Below are positions 6,799 through 15,200 of a stretch of DNA of 18,966 nt, piece by piece. A program made the translations under genes and the position numbers. The DNA is from UBA5287 sp041672395 (lineage in GTDB: Bacteria; Bacteroidota; Bacteroidia; Bacteroidales; Dysgonomonadaceae): contig JBAYZS010000045.1 of NCBI GenBank assembly GCA_041672395.1, positions 1 to 18,966 on the forward strand, written 5' to 3'. Positions within the stretch are counted from its first letter, which is position 1. Each line of letters starts with the position of its first letter. A model generated the notes under the pieces. That model was not told the origin of the DNA. It did not search any database and saw only the letters and a program-made list of their open reading frames with translations.

Positions 6799-8325
6799 TC
6801 ACTCACTGACAAACAGTCTCTTGCTGGAAAAGACAGGATCGCTAGTTACGTTGATCTTTAGTTTGCGAAGTCCATCTTCATCACCGGGTGTGGGGATGTG
6901 GGTGGAGTGCATTTCACAATTGTTTAGTTCTGTGAGTTTTTCTAAAGCCATTTGTGCTGCGGGATTTGATACTGCGCTGATGGATAGCGCGATTAGAGTT
7001 TCTTCAACATCTAGACTAGCATTTTTACCATTCAGAAGGTCTCTTTTCATATGAGTTACTGAATCGATGATTGTTTCGGGTAAAAGAACCATGTTATCGG
7101 GGATACCGGCAAGATATTTGGTAGCATTTAATATCATGCTTGAAGAAGCATGTAAAATATCCGAATTCTTACCAATGATGATTGCACCATCAGCTAATTC
7201 AATGGCAGCGCCACAGTAAATTCCTTTATAACCTTTACCTTCCTGTTCGCTTTTAATAGCAGCTTCACGAGCCGGGCTTACAACGCGTCTGTTTGTGTCT
7301 TTTGCACCAACGCGGGCCATGATTTCTTCACATCTGTCAAGTACATCTTTTCCTGTTCTGCCCATGGCATAATCAACGAAGCTGCGTAAATGTCTGCGGA
7401 TAATTTCTTGATAAGCAGCTTCCTGACATGCCTGATCGTTAATAATGCCAGCGCTGATACAATTAACCCCCATATCGGTAGGAGATTTATACACAGATTC
7501 GCCACCTGTAATTTTATTCAGAATCCTTTCTAACAAACTGAAAGCTTCAATGTCGCGGTTGTAGTTGACTGTAGTTTTGCCATATGCTTTAAGATGATGA
7601 GTGTCGATCATGTTCACATCTTTCAAATCGGCCGTAGCAGCTTCATAAGCAATATTGACCATGTGATCTAATGGAAGATCCCATATAGGAAACGTTTCAA
7701 ATTTTGCGTAACCAGATTTTATACCCCTTTTATGTTCGTGATACAAATTGTTGAGGCAAGTAGCAAGTTTGCCACTTCCAGGACCAGGACCAGTGACTAC
7801 AACGATTGGACGAGTTGTTTCAATGTATTCGTTTGCCCCATATCCTTCGTCACTTACTATCAGATCGACATTTGTAGGATATCCTTTGGTAGGATAGTGT
7901 ACATAAACTTTTATTCCGTTGCGTTCAAGTTTATTTTTAAATGCAACAGCAGCCGGTTGATTGTTAAATCGAGTAATAACGATTGCAGCAATATGAATTC
8001 CATACCATTTGAGGTCGTCGATACTTTTGAGGACATCAATATCGTATGTAATTCCGAAATCGGCACGAATTTTATGTCTTTCTATATCGCCGGCATGGAT
8101 ACACATGATTACGTCCACTTCCTCTTTTAGTTCTTGAAGCAGACGAATCTTTACGTTAGGAGTAAATCCGGGTAATACGCGTGAGGCATGATAATCGTAT
8201 AAAATCTTACCTCCAAATTCTAAATATAATTTGCCATTAAAACGACTTACTCTTTCTAAAATAGCGGTAGTCTGTTTTTTCAGGTATTTATCGTTATCAA
8301 ATCCTATGCGAGTTTTATATTCCAT
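6799..8325 (-). CDS. DUF1846 / UPF0371 family protein
   Basis: A 508-residue cytoplasmic protein recognised as UPF0371 (DUF1846, PF08903), a widely distributed family that has a structure but, to my knowledge, no settled function. It is full length. The N-terminus KTRIGFDNDKYLKKQ with LYLEFGGKILYDYHASRVLPGF is highly characteristic. A glycine-rich phosphate-binding-like loop GPGPGSGK lies at about 179-186, followed by the region GIKSGYAKFETFPIWDLPL. No signal peptide or membrane segment is present. A TTG at 8331 would add two residues, but the ATG at 8325 is the natural start. The gene converges on the sulfatase with only 20 bases between stops and is transcribed alone. Family assignment is confident; a nucleotide-binding role is only suggested by the loop. 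Confidence 0.9.
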   Translation of the reverse strand: MEYKTRIGFDNDKYLKKQTTAILERVSRFNGKLYLEFGGKILYDYHASRVLPGFTPNVKIRLLQELKEEVDVIMCIHAGDIERHKIRADFGITYDIDVLKSIDDLKWYGIHIAAIVITRFNNQPAAVAFKNKLERNGIKVYVHYPTKGYPTNVDLIVSDEGYGANEYIETTRPIVVVTGPGPGSGKLATCLNNLYHEHKRGIKSGYAKFETFPIWDLPLDHMVNIAYEAATADLKDVNMIDTHHLKAYGKTTVNYNRDIEAFSLLERILNKITGGESVYKSPTDMGVNCISAGIINDQACQEAAYQEIIRRHLRSFVDYAMGRTGKDVLDRCEEIMARVGAKDTNRRVVSPAREAAIKSEQEGKGYKGIYCGAAIELADGAIIIGKNSDILHASSSMILNATKYLAGIPDNMVLLPETIIDSVTHMKRDLLNGKNASLDVEETLIALSISAVSNPAAQMALEKLTELNNCEMHSTHIPTPGDEDGLRKLKINVTSDPVFSSKRLFVSE

Positions 8326-8366
8326 GTCCAATCTTTCCGAATAATAATGACTTTATTTTCCGGATT

Positions 8367-8396
8367 CAAAAGTACACATTTTTCCTTAATTAAGGA
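8367..8396 (-). promoter_or_regulatory. Promoter with overlapping 14-base palindrome upstream of DUF1846 gene
   Basis: The minus strand reads TACTTTTG at 8374-8367, an exact TAnnTTTG -7 element about 40 bases before the ATG at 8325. Just upstream of it lies the perfect palindrome TCCTTAATTAAGGA (8383-8396), which would fall between the -7 and -33 positions, a typical operator site. No clear TTG is present at -33, so activation through the palindrome is possible. Confidence 0.4.
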
Positions 8397-8452
8397 CTAT
8401 AATTTGAAAAGAAATTATGTTTCGATAGGGTTTGAATATGTAAAAACACTGT

Positions 8453-10033
8453 TTAAAATCCGAAACCCTCAATGACTATTTCTTGTTGCTCTTCTTTTTT
8501 AATTTCAATTGTATTTTGAGTTTGTAATCCTTCTACATATATAGCTTTGAAAGGAATTGCCGGACAAACATATTCACAACCACCACAGCCTACACATATT
8601 GACACATCCGTTTCCGGGATAGTGAGCGCACCTTTGTATGGCACCATGTGTACTGCCTGAGTGGGACAATGTTCAGAACAAGCGCCACAACTTGTTTCAT
8701 CGTAATAAACAATACAGTTTTCTTTTATGAAATGCACTTGCCCCATTTGAGTATGATTTTTTTCTTCAACCGTTAAGGGTTTGATTGCTTCTGTGGGACA
8801 TACATCCCCGCAAATAGTACAGTTATAATTGCAGAAACCATGATCAAAATATAGTTTTGGCTGCATTATTCCGCCCAAGCCGTATTCAAACAAAGCCGGT
8901 TTTATGACGTGCGAAGGGCATTTACTAACACACAGGTGACATGAAATACATTTATCTTGCAGATTTTTATAAGAACCAGTTCCCGGAGGTGCAATGGGTA
9001 TTTGTCGTTTTAATTCTTTTTTAGGAAGAAGTGTTCCAGTTACTTCTTGTGCAACCAGGTTTCCAGCAGCGATACCTGTTGCAATTGTTGCCGACAAGAA
9101 TCGTCTTTTTGATTCATCTATTGGTTTTGATGCTGATTTCATTGGATTAACAGAATCTGTATCATTGGTGTATGTAAAAGCAGGTTCAGTTTTCACTATC
9201 TTGTTCTTTACCGAACCAATAAATGCATATTTCATTGCTTTGCGTTTGCAGCTTTCAAGGCAGTTAAAACATACAACACATCTACTATAATCAATTTTCT
9301 TATTATCGGAATCAATGCAAGATGCTTTACATTTCATAGCGCAAAGACCACACGAATTACATTTTTCATCATTGAACTGAATTTTGAAAAGTGAAAATTT
9401 ACTGATGAATCCCAAAAAAGTGCCGACAGGACAAACAGTATTACAATAAGTTCTACCATTTTTCCATGCGAAAATACCAACACCTAACAGCCATACCAGC
9501 GCAACGATTGTTGAGAAAATGCTGATACCATAAATGCTTACTTTGTAAAATGTGTAATTATCGAAAGTAGTAAAAATGTTTGCCATTATATTGTTACCAG
9601 CAAGATAAGCAGGTCTGAGAAGATGTGTTACAATTCTTCCCCAAGAACCGTATGGGTCAAGTAGTCCCAAAAGAAATGTGAATCCGAAGATATATGCAAT
9701 GACAACAAGTCCAAGTAAGGTCCATCTTAAAATAGTTTTAGCTTTACTAAAAGTGTATTTTTTTCGTTTGATTATTCTTTTTGAAAGCCATGCTATAATA
9801 TCCTGATAAATACCCATTGGACAGATTGTAGAACAGTATACTCTACCAAAAAACAATGTTAACAATATTAACCCCATTAATATAATTACATTCATTGCTA
9901 GTAATGCAGGAATGAATTGTAAATGTGCTAATATGTGGAATTTATGAGGTAAAAATCCTTTAAAATCGAGGAAATATAAAGTAATGAGTGCGAATAGGAT
10001 AATTGATACTATGACGCGTATTTTTTTAAGCAT
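8453..10033 (-). CDS. Membrane polyferredoxin (NapH-like membrane domain fused to exported ferredoxin domain)
   Basis: A 526-residue electron-transfer protein. The first 200 residues hold four or five membrane helices with two C-x3-C-P boxes (Cys67/71 and Cys197/201), as in the NapH/CcoG family. Two ferredoxin-type four-cysteine clusters follow (225-235 and 252-262). A second hydrophobic segment at about 309-330 begins KRRFLSA, resembling a Tat signal inside the chain. After it come four more four-cysteine sets (362-372, 401-412, 440-456, 480-490), so up to six [4Fe-4S] clusters. The organisation resembles NapH joined to NapG. If the internal Tat-like segment crosses the membrane, one polypeptide would link cytoplasmic and periplasmic clusters (inference). 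The upstream neighbour is a Tat-exported DUF362 protein, a likely partner. No nitrate reductase genes are present, so a Nap role is not supported. Confidence 0.85.
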   Translation of the reverse strand: MLKKIRVIVSIILFALITLYFLDFKGFLPHKFHILAHLQFIPALLAMNVIILMGLILLTLFFGRVYCSTICPMGIYQDIIAWLSKRIIKRKKYTFSKAKTILRWTLLGLVVIAYIFGFTFLLGLLDPYGSWGRIVTHLLRPAYLAGNNIMANIFTTFDNYTFYKVSIYGISIFSTIVALVWLLGVGIFAWKNGRTYCNTVCPVGTFLGFISKFSLFKIQFNDEKCNSCGLCAMKCKASCIDSDNKKIDYSRCVVCFNCLESCKRKAMKYAFIGSVKNKIVKTEPAFTYTNDTDSVNPMKSASKPIDESKRRFLSATIATGIAAGNLVAQEVTGTLLPKKELKRQIPIAPPGTGSYKNLQDKCISCHLCVSKCPSHVIKPALFEYGLGGIMQPKLYFDHGFCNYNCTICGDVCPTEAIKPLTVEEKNHTQMGQVHFIKENCIVYYDETSCGACSEHCPTQAVHMVPYKGALTIPETDVSICVGCGGCEYVCPAIPFKAIYVEGLQTQNTIEIKKEEQQEIVIEGFGF

Positions 10034-10080
10034 TTTGATTGTAGTAATAGTTTGTTCTTGTTATTGTTTATTTTAATAGA

Positions 10081-10123
10081 ACTATAATCCGATAAAACTG
10101 AATATGCTTTATCGGGTTATAGT
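10081..10123 (-). terminator. Strong 16-bp hairpin between DUF362 and polyferredoxin genes
   Basis: Arms at 10081-10096 and 10108-10123 are complementary over 16 positions with a single mismatch that is a G-U wobble in one orientation; the loop is 11 bases. It starts 37 bases after the DUF362 stop on the minus strand and ends 47 bases before the polyferredoxin ATG. The following bases (TCTATTAAAAT) are not a clean T tract, so it may be a partial terminator or an mRNA-stabilising stem that lowers expression of the last gene. Confidence 0.6.
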
Positions 10124-10160
10124 TTCAAATATTGGTTTAAAAATGATGTTGAAATATATA

Positions 10161-11102
10161 TTACATTTTAATTCTACTTATCTTTAAATTGTCAAGATTC
10201 ATTGTCCCAAGACCAAGTGCTTGTGCATTGGCAATATGTTTTACTTTTTCTAATGGCATATCTCGTACTTGATTAAAGAAGTTGGCTGCAGCCGTGTCAA
10301 CAGCTACAATATCTTGTGAAACAAATAAGCCTTTTGCCAGAACAACATCTGATTCTGATTTGCCCCTTGGTCCACTGGTCTTCATGATCCTATATGCATC
10401 AACAACATTTAATACAGGTCGTTTTGAATATGTGCATGCATCAGCAATACATTGTTGCAAATCGTTAGCGTGGAAAAATCCTCTATCCCAAACTATTCCC
10501 ATATAATTTTTCATTGAGATGGTCAATTGGGCGCCGCCATGATTTTTAAGACACGGAACATTTATCCATTTATCGCTATCTACGATAGCTTCGTGGATTT
10601 TTGCTTTTTTCAGATTCTTCCCGTTAGGAATAGAAACTTCTTTGTAGTAGGATTCTTGGTTTGCGGGTAACACCTTAGCTCCAGCTGCTTTAGCCGCAGC
10701 TTCAATTCCACTTGACGTATAGCTTTTTCGCCAATCGTCGCAAGTGTGATCAAATACGGTTACTTCTTTTGCACCTGCTGCAAAACACTGTTTAACAATT
10801 TCAGCAATAAGTTTTGGATTCGTATTTGCTCCCATGGTCACTGGTTGGTCCCAACCAATATTTGGTTTTATACAAACTTTGTCTCCCTTCTTAATGAAAT
10901 TACTAATTCCTCCCATTTCTGCAATGGCTTTACGAAACATGGCATCTGGTTCGCCACCTAAAACTGCAACCAAATCATATTTTTTGGCAGCATTTTCGGT
11001 AAGAAAAGATTGTGATAACACGCTCATTGCCTCAGAATCTGTGATTGATGTAGCTGCAGCTCCTGCTAGTGCAACTGCTTTGAGAAAATTTCTTCTATCC
11101 AT
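10161..11102 (-). CDS. Tat-exported DUF362 protein
   Basis: A 313-residue protein of the DUF362 family (PF04015, COG2006). The N-terminus MDRRNFLKAVALAGAAATS is a clear twin-arginine signal, so the protein is folded, and probably cofactor-loaded, before export to the periplasm. Conserved blocks are easy to see: VCIKPNIGWDQP around 76-87, VFDHTCDDWRKSY around 116-128, NVPCLKNHGGAQL around 181-193, MKNYMGIVWDRG around 197-208, and VVDAYRIM around 233-240. Several cysteines (77, 106, 121, 184, 218, 223) could bind a metal or cluster, although there is no ferredoxin motif as in some DUF362 relatives. It lies 37 bases after the TonB receptor and ahead of the membrane polyferredoxin, suggesting an electron acceptor or redox partner. 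No biochemical function is established that I can name. Confidence 0.85.
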   Translation of the reverse strand: MDRRNFLKAVALAGAAATSITDSEAMSVLSQSFLTENAAKKYDLVAVLGGEPDAMFRKAIAEMGGISNFIKKGDKVCIKPNIGWDQPVTMGANTNPKLIAEIVKQCFAAGAKEVTVFDHTCDDWRKSYTSSGIEAAAKAAGAKVLPANQESYYKEVSIPNGKNLKKAKIHEAIVDSDKWINVPCLKNHGGAQLTISMKNYMGIVWDRGFFHANDLQQCIADACTYSKRPVLNVVDAYRIMKTSGPRGKSESDVVLAKGLFVSQDIVAVDTAAANFFNQVRDMPLEKVKHIANAQALGLGTMNLDNLKISRIKM

Positions 11103-11139
11103 AATTCATTTTATTAATGAGTATTTGTTTTGTTTATAG

Positions 11140-13023
11140 TTAAATATGTATTTGAATTCCCCCGAAAACCGTAGTTTTCGGCATAGGGAATCCTGCATTG
11201 ATTTCGTATTCTTGTCCTAACAGGTTTTCCCCTCTCAAAAATAGATTCATCCAATTCAATAAACTATAATTGATTCGTGCATTCCATATTAGAGCGTTCA
11301 CTTTTACTATATTTGGATTTATTGTTGTGTAGAGATGTCCAAGATATTGCAAACCCATTGAGACATTCCATTTTTTAAATGAATAGTTTCCTCCGAAATA
11401 TAATTTATGTTCCGGTACACCTGCGATAATATGAGTCATTTTTAGATAACTATAGTTAGTTGAAAACTTTAGATCATCAGTTGCATTATAACTTGCTGTT
11501 AATTCGATCCCCTTGTTTTCTACTTTGCCAGTGTTGACATAGAGAGGTTTTCCTTCAACCATGTTTAACCGAATCAAGTTGTCGCCATTGATATAAAAGA
11601 CATTAACTCCTAGATTCAATCTTTCTTCAGGGAACGATTGTAACAACGAAATTTCGTAGTTCATTAATTGTTCTGGTTTCAGATTCGAATTTTTTGGTTG
11701 GAACATATACATTTCACGGATGGTTGGATTGCGGAAACCTTTGCTGACAATACCCTTAATGGTAGTGTTTTGAGTCGGTAAATAGCTTACACCAAATTGA
11801 GGAATCCATTCCGAACCATTTTTATCATGATGGTCAAGTCGGATACCTGCATTCATTGTCAATTTTTTATCTAAAACGGATTGTTGAATGTTTATATAAC
11901 CGGCATAATTGTTTAAATGAATATCTACTAATGGAATATCCTCGAAGTCGGGTAATTCATTCCATGCATTTCCTCCAAACTGCAGGAAATCGAATCCGAC
12001 TGTTGTTTTATTCCCATCGAATAAGGAATAGGATTGATTTGCTGAAAAACCTAACATTTGATCTTTTGAATGAAAGTAGCTCTTTATGGATGAAGAATTT
12101 CTTGGATATCCATTGTTTATATAGTGTGAACCAAAATTATAGTAAAACTTAACGGCTCCTGAAGTATTCTTATATTCATTTTCAATAACTGCTGATGCAA
12201 CTCCGCGCAAAATATCGGCGTCATTGTTAATATAAGGATTCTTTATTGATCCGGGATTGGAACTTAAAGTCTTGGAAATATTAAAATCTACAAAACCTGT
12301 CCAGTTCTCTGTGAAGTCGTATCCCAGGTTACCATTACCGTTAATCTGTTCGAACTCCATGTTCTCGCGATGACCGTCGGAGCGGTTGAGTCCAATGTTT
12401 CCGTTTGCATGGATTTGGTTTTTCCTGAACCCCCCAGTGACTTCGGTAATTAATGAGTTATAACTTCCATACATAACTTGTGCTAAAAGATTTTTACCGT
12501 TAGTCTTTTGCTTTTTTGTGATTATGTTTATGACTCCACCCATCGCATTAGAACCATACAACATGGAAGCTGGACCACGGATAACCTCAACTCTTTCGGT
12601 TATCATAGATTGATAACTGTCGGCCAAAGGATGTCCCATCAATCCCATATATTGAGGATGCCCGTCTATCAATACTAAAACTCCCGAAGTAGGTGTACCT
12701 CCAATTCCGCGAATACTCATACTTCCTGCAGAACCTTCGGCAACGCCAAATCCCATCACACCACGTTGCGTTATAAAGAGTCCAGGGACTTCTTCTGAGA
12801 GTAATGGCAACAATGATGATTGAAGCCTGTTTTCGATTGTAATACCTGACACAACTGATATACTCATAGGCACTGTTTTCAAATTTACTTTAGGCATTGT
12901 ACCTGTAACAATTATTTCCTCCAGGCTAAAACTATCCGGTTCATTTTCATGAGAGATTGTTTGCGCTTGTACTTGTACAGAGCAGAAAAGAGTTATAAGT
13001 AAAAGGTATATTAATCGATTCAT
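11140..13023 (-). CDS. TonB-dependent outer-membrane receptor (BtuB-size class)
   Basis: A 627-residue outer-membrane transporter driven by TonB. A signal peptide (1-20, ending VQAQ) is followed by the TonB-box-like SLEEIIVTG at about 33-41. The plug domain (about 45-165) contains the typical SIRGIGG, VLIDGHPQY and ERVEVIRGPASMLYGSNAMGG stretches, and the barrel runs to the C-terminus. It lacks the carboxypeptidase-like N-terminal domain and large size of SusC-type glycan importers and has no SusD partner, so it belongs with receptors for siderophores, cobamides or similar small ligands. I use the ATG at 13023; a longer reading frame from 13086 overlaps the preceding gene. The preceding stop lies one base upstream of this ATG, implying translational coupling to the phosphoribosyltransferase. 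Confidence 0.9.
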   Translation of the reverse strand: MNRLIYLLLITLFCSVQVQAQTISHENEPDSFSLEEIIVTGTMPKVNLKTVPMSISVVSGITIENRLQSSLLPLLSEEVPGLFITQRGVMGFGVAEGSAGSMSIRGIGGTPTSGVLVLIDGHPQYMGLMGHPLADSYQSMITERVEVIRGPASMLYGSNAMGGVINIITKKQKTNGKNLLAQVMYGSYNSLITEVTGGFRKNQIHANGNIGLNRSDGHRENMEFEQINGNGNLGYDFTENWTGFVDFNISKTLSSNPGSIKNPYINNDADILRGVASAVIENEYKNTSGAVKFYYNFGSHYINNGYPRNSSSIKSYFHSKDQMLGFSANQSYSLFDGNKTTVGFDFLQFGGNAWNELPDFEDIPLVDIHLNNYAGYINIQQSVLDKKLTMNAGIRLDHHDKNGSEWIPQFGVSYLPTQNTTIKGIVSKGFRNPTIREMYMFQPKNSNLKPEQLMNYEISLLQSFPEERLNLGVNVFYINGDNLIRLNMVEGKPLYVNTGKVENKGIELTASYNATDDLKFSTNYSYLKMTHIIAGVPEHKLYFGGNYSFKKWNVSMGLQYLGHLYTTINPNIVKVNALIWNARINYSLLNWMNLFLRGENLLGQEYEINAGFPMPKTTVFGGIQIHI

Positions 13024-13024
13024 T

Positions 13025-13429
13025 TTATATATTCCAAGGAAAGCGAAAACAAGATTCGTTAAATAAAAAGTAATCCGCATTGCCATTTACAGCAAAGGTT
13101 TTTACAAGTTTGGCATCGGGTTTTAATAACTCAATGGCAAACTTTACTGTTGCACCTGTTTTAATTCGGTCTTCTACTAAAAGAATACTTTTGTCTTTAT
13201 AATCAAAGTCGATAGGAGACAATAGCTTAGGATTATTGTATTTTTGCTTTTGGTTTTGATCTCTTAGATTGATTTTCAATAACTGAATGTCGATGTTTAG
13301 GCGTTGATTGATTATGGCTGCCGGTATAATACCTCCATTTGCAATGGCAATAATCATATCAAAAGTTTCGTGAAATTCAATTTCACGAAACCTTTTTATG
13401 ACATCATCAAATGATTTTCCTTCAATCAT
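13025..13429 (-). CDS. Purine-type phosphoribosyltransferase
   Basis: A short (134-residue) type I phosphoribosyltransferase that would join a nitrogenous base to PRPP in the cytoplasm. Early IIAIANGGIIPA (26-37) fits the first PRPP/base-binding loop. ILLVEDRIKTGATV (82-95) is the PRPP-binding signature, with Glu86-Asp87 and the TGAT turn. The C-terminal DYFLF...RFPW resembles the end of Gpt-like and COG2236 enzymes, which act on 6-oxopurines, so a purine or deazapurine base is a reasonable guess. It has no membrane segment. The gene is wedged between an S component (one base between stop and start) and the TonB receptor (one base), an unusual place for ordinary purine salvage and suggestive of metabolic trapping of an imported compound. 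Confidence 0.8.
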   Translation of the reverse strand: MIEGKSFDDVIKRFREIEFHETFDMIIAIANGGIIPAAIINQRLNIDIQLLKINLRDQNQKQKYNNPKLLSPIDFDYKDKSILLVEDRIKTGATVKFAIELLKPDAKLVKTFAVNGNADYFLFNESCFRFPWNI

Positions 13430-13430
13430 A

Positions 13431-13940
13431 TTATGCTTTTTTGAGTGCTTTCAATACCAAGAAACCTCCAATAAGTTGAATCAATATTCCCGGAAGTCCT
13501 ATTCTGAAATCTTGAATCGCAATATTAAAGTTCTGTGTCATAGCCCATTCAATACCTGTCCCAACAAGCTGATATGCAAGAATTGCAAAAAGAATACCCC
13601 AGATTGATACTTTACCGAAATATTTGGCTGCTTGTGATGCTGCAACAGCAAGAATAACTGATTTAAAAATGATTGCAGGAAGAACCGACATTTCAGGCAT
13701 TCCAAACAATAAACTGTTTACCAGTGGTGAAAATGCTGCTGTTATCAAACCTACAAATATTCCGTATTTATAAGCTGCTATAAGCGTAAAGAAATAAATC
13801 GGTAAAAGGATTAAACCTCCTTGGGGAATCAAGTGAGCAAGTTGTGGCAACAATAAGTTTCCAATAATAAAAAGACCCGCAAATAAATAGGTCTTGGCAT
13901 TTCTCAATTCAAGAGAATAAAGTTTTGTTGTTGTTGTCAT
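13431..13940 (-). CDS. Predicted ECF-transporter S component
   Basis: A 169-residue integral membrane protein with about six predicted helices (roughly 17-33, 42-58, 60-78, 86-105, 110-130, 148-166). The size, hydrophobicity and the SPLVNSLLFGMPEMSVLPAI block in the middle match substrate-binding (S) components of energy-coupling factor vitamin transporters, which work with a separate ATPase/T-component module. No EcfA or EcfT gene is in the window, so it would use a shared module or act alone. I start at the ATG at 13940 (MTTTTKLYSLELRN); the longer frame from 14060 overlaps the preceding esterase and adds a non-membrane leader. The stop is one base before the next start. The family binds vitamins and related small molecules; which one is not readable here. 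Confidence 0.75.
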   Translation of the reverse strand: MTTTTKLYSLELRNAKTYLFAGLFIIGNLLLPQLAHLIPQGGLILLPIYFFTLIAAYKYGIFVGLITAAFSPLVNSLLFGMPEMSVLPAIIFKSVILAVAASQAAKYFGKVSIWGILFAILAYQLVGTGIEWAMTQNFNIAIQDFRIGLPGILIQLIGGFLVLKALKKA

Positions 13941-13983
13941 GTTTTTTTTGTTTTTTAAGTTATATAATTTGTTGTTTATGTCT

Positions 13984-15159
13984 TTATTTAAATAATAATG
14001 GAGCAAATTCAGATAAATATATTCGCCAATTACGCCATGTGTGACCGCCTTCTGATTCACGATACGTATATTTCATTCCAATTCTATCTAATTCGGAACG
14101 ATACTCAGTGTTGGCTTTATATAAGAAATCGTCCTTACCTATTCCAATCCAGTAGAGTTTGTAACCGTTGTTTTTTTGCTTTTGTAAGGTTGATTCAATA
14201 TTTGCATATACTTTTGATTGATTTCTCTCATTTGGTTTAATGGCCCCAGAGAAAAGACCGATATAGTCAAATGTGTTTGGATAGTATCTTGAAATATGTA
14301 GTGAATGGAATCCCCCCATAGAAAGACCTGCTATAGCTCGTCCAGATTTATTTTTGATTGTTCTATAGTTATTATCAATAAAGTTGACAATGTCAATAAA
14401 AGTTTCTTCCATCTGTCCGTCCATTGTGTGTGGCAAGTTGAAATTCGGTTTGTAAAAACCTTTACTTGATTCGCCTGGAGCTGCTTCCTGAGCTACATTT
14501 CCATTGGGCATTACAACAATCATAGGCGCTGCTTTTCCTGTGGCGATCAAATTATCTAAGATTTGTGATGCTCTACCAAGTGTCATCCATGCTTCTTCAT
14601 CACCTCCCATTCCGTGAAGTAAATAAAGTACAGGAAATTGTTTTTTGCCGGATTCGTAACCTGGTGGGGTATAGATAGTTATTCGGCGTGTCATTTTATT
14701 TCCAGGTGACTGATACCAACGTTTTGCAACAGTTCCGTGTGGGACTTCGTTAACTTTATATAAATCGGCTTGACCACCTTCAACAAGCATTATATTTAGT
14801 GTGTTGGTAACATCGCGACGGTAATAAACATTATTAGGGTCATTCACCTGCAGACTATCTACTATAAATGCATATGTATATAATTCTGAATCAAGTGGTT
14901 TAGTTGTAAAACTCCATAGCCCATTCTGGTCTTTTGTCATTTGCTCTGTTCCGGGCATCCAACCATTAATTGGGAGAAAATCTCCTCCAACACTTACATT
15001 TTCAGCATGGGGAGCCAAAAAACGAAATGTTACAGATTTATCATTGTGTATTTCCGGAGAAATGATATCTTTTACTGCACTAAAATCCAGGTTTTCCTGA
15101 GATAAAAGTGAAATAGAAGTTGTTGCTAATATCAACAGTATCAATGTTATTCTTTTCAT
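13984..15159 (-). CDS. Secreted esterase-D/CE1-type hydrolase with N-terminal E-set domain
   Basis: A 391-residue exported alpha/beta hydrolase (PF00756). A signal peptide ends near residue 20 (LLSQ). An E-set/CBM48-like domain follows (about 43-125, starting VTFRFLAPHAENVSVGGDF), then the esterase domain with LYLLHGMGG at about 178-186, the nucleophile elbow AGLSMGGFHS with Ser280, an acidic GIGKDDF with Asp343/344, and GGHTW with His373. The same architecture occurs in feruloyl/acetyl xylan esterases and in enterochelin-esterase-like proteins. Its position as first gene before an S component, phosphoribosyltransferase and TonB receptor, with its own -7 element, makes hydrolysis of an ester in an imported ligand an alternative to a glycan role. 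The gap to the S-component gene is 43 bases with no terminator. Confidence 0.85.
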   Translation of the reverse strand: MKRITLILLILATTSISLLSQENLDFSAVKDIISPEIHNDKSVTFRFLAPHAENVSVGGDFLPINGWMPGTEQMTKDQNGLWSFTTKPLDSELYTYAFIVDSLQVNDPNNVYYRRDVTNTLNIMLVEGGQADLYKVNEVPHGTVAKRWYQSPGNKMTRRITIYTPPGYESGKKQFPVLYLLHGMGGDEEAWMTLGRASQILDNLIATGKAAPMIVVMPNGNVAQEAAPGESSKGFYKPNFNLPHTMDGQMEETFIDIVNFIDNNYRTIKNKSGRAIAGLSMGGFHSLHISRYYPNTFDYIGLFSGAIKPNERNQSKVYANIESTLQKQKNNGYKLYWIGIGKDDFLYKANTEYRSELDRIGMKYTYRESEGGHTWRNWRIYLSEFAPLLFK

Positions 15160-15200
15160 GTTAGATGATAATTAATGATTAATGCAGAATTTTAGTTAAA

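Noticed and set aside
7732..8130. 132-codon + strand ORF opposite the DUF1846 gene
   Set aside because: It is the antisense shadow of a clearly conserved protein and resembles no family.
8453..10033. Polyferredoxin as NapH/NapG of a nitrate reductase
   Set aside because: No napA, napB, napD or other nitrate reductase gene is present; similarity is limited to the Fe-S and membrane architecture.
13024..13086. Longer N-terminus for the TonB receptor
   Set aside because: It overlaps the phosphoribosyltransferase gene; the ATG at 13023 begins a standard signal peptide.
13941..13983. Possible cobalamin or other riboswitch ahead of the transport genes
   Set aside because: The gaps before the S component (43 bases) and the esterase (51 bases) are too short and lack known aptamer core sequences.
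13941..14060. Longer N-terminus for the S-component gene
   Set aside because: It would overlap the end of the esterase gene and add a leader rich in Asn, Tyr and Lys; the ATG at 13940 gives a normal S-component start.
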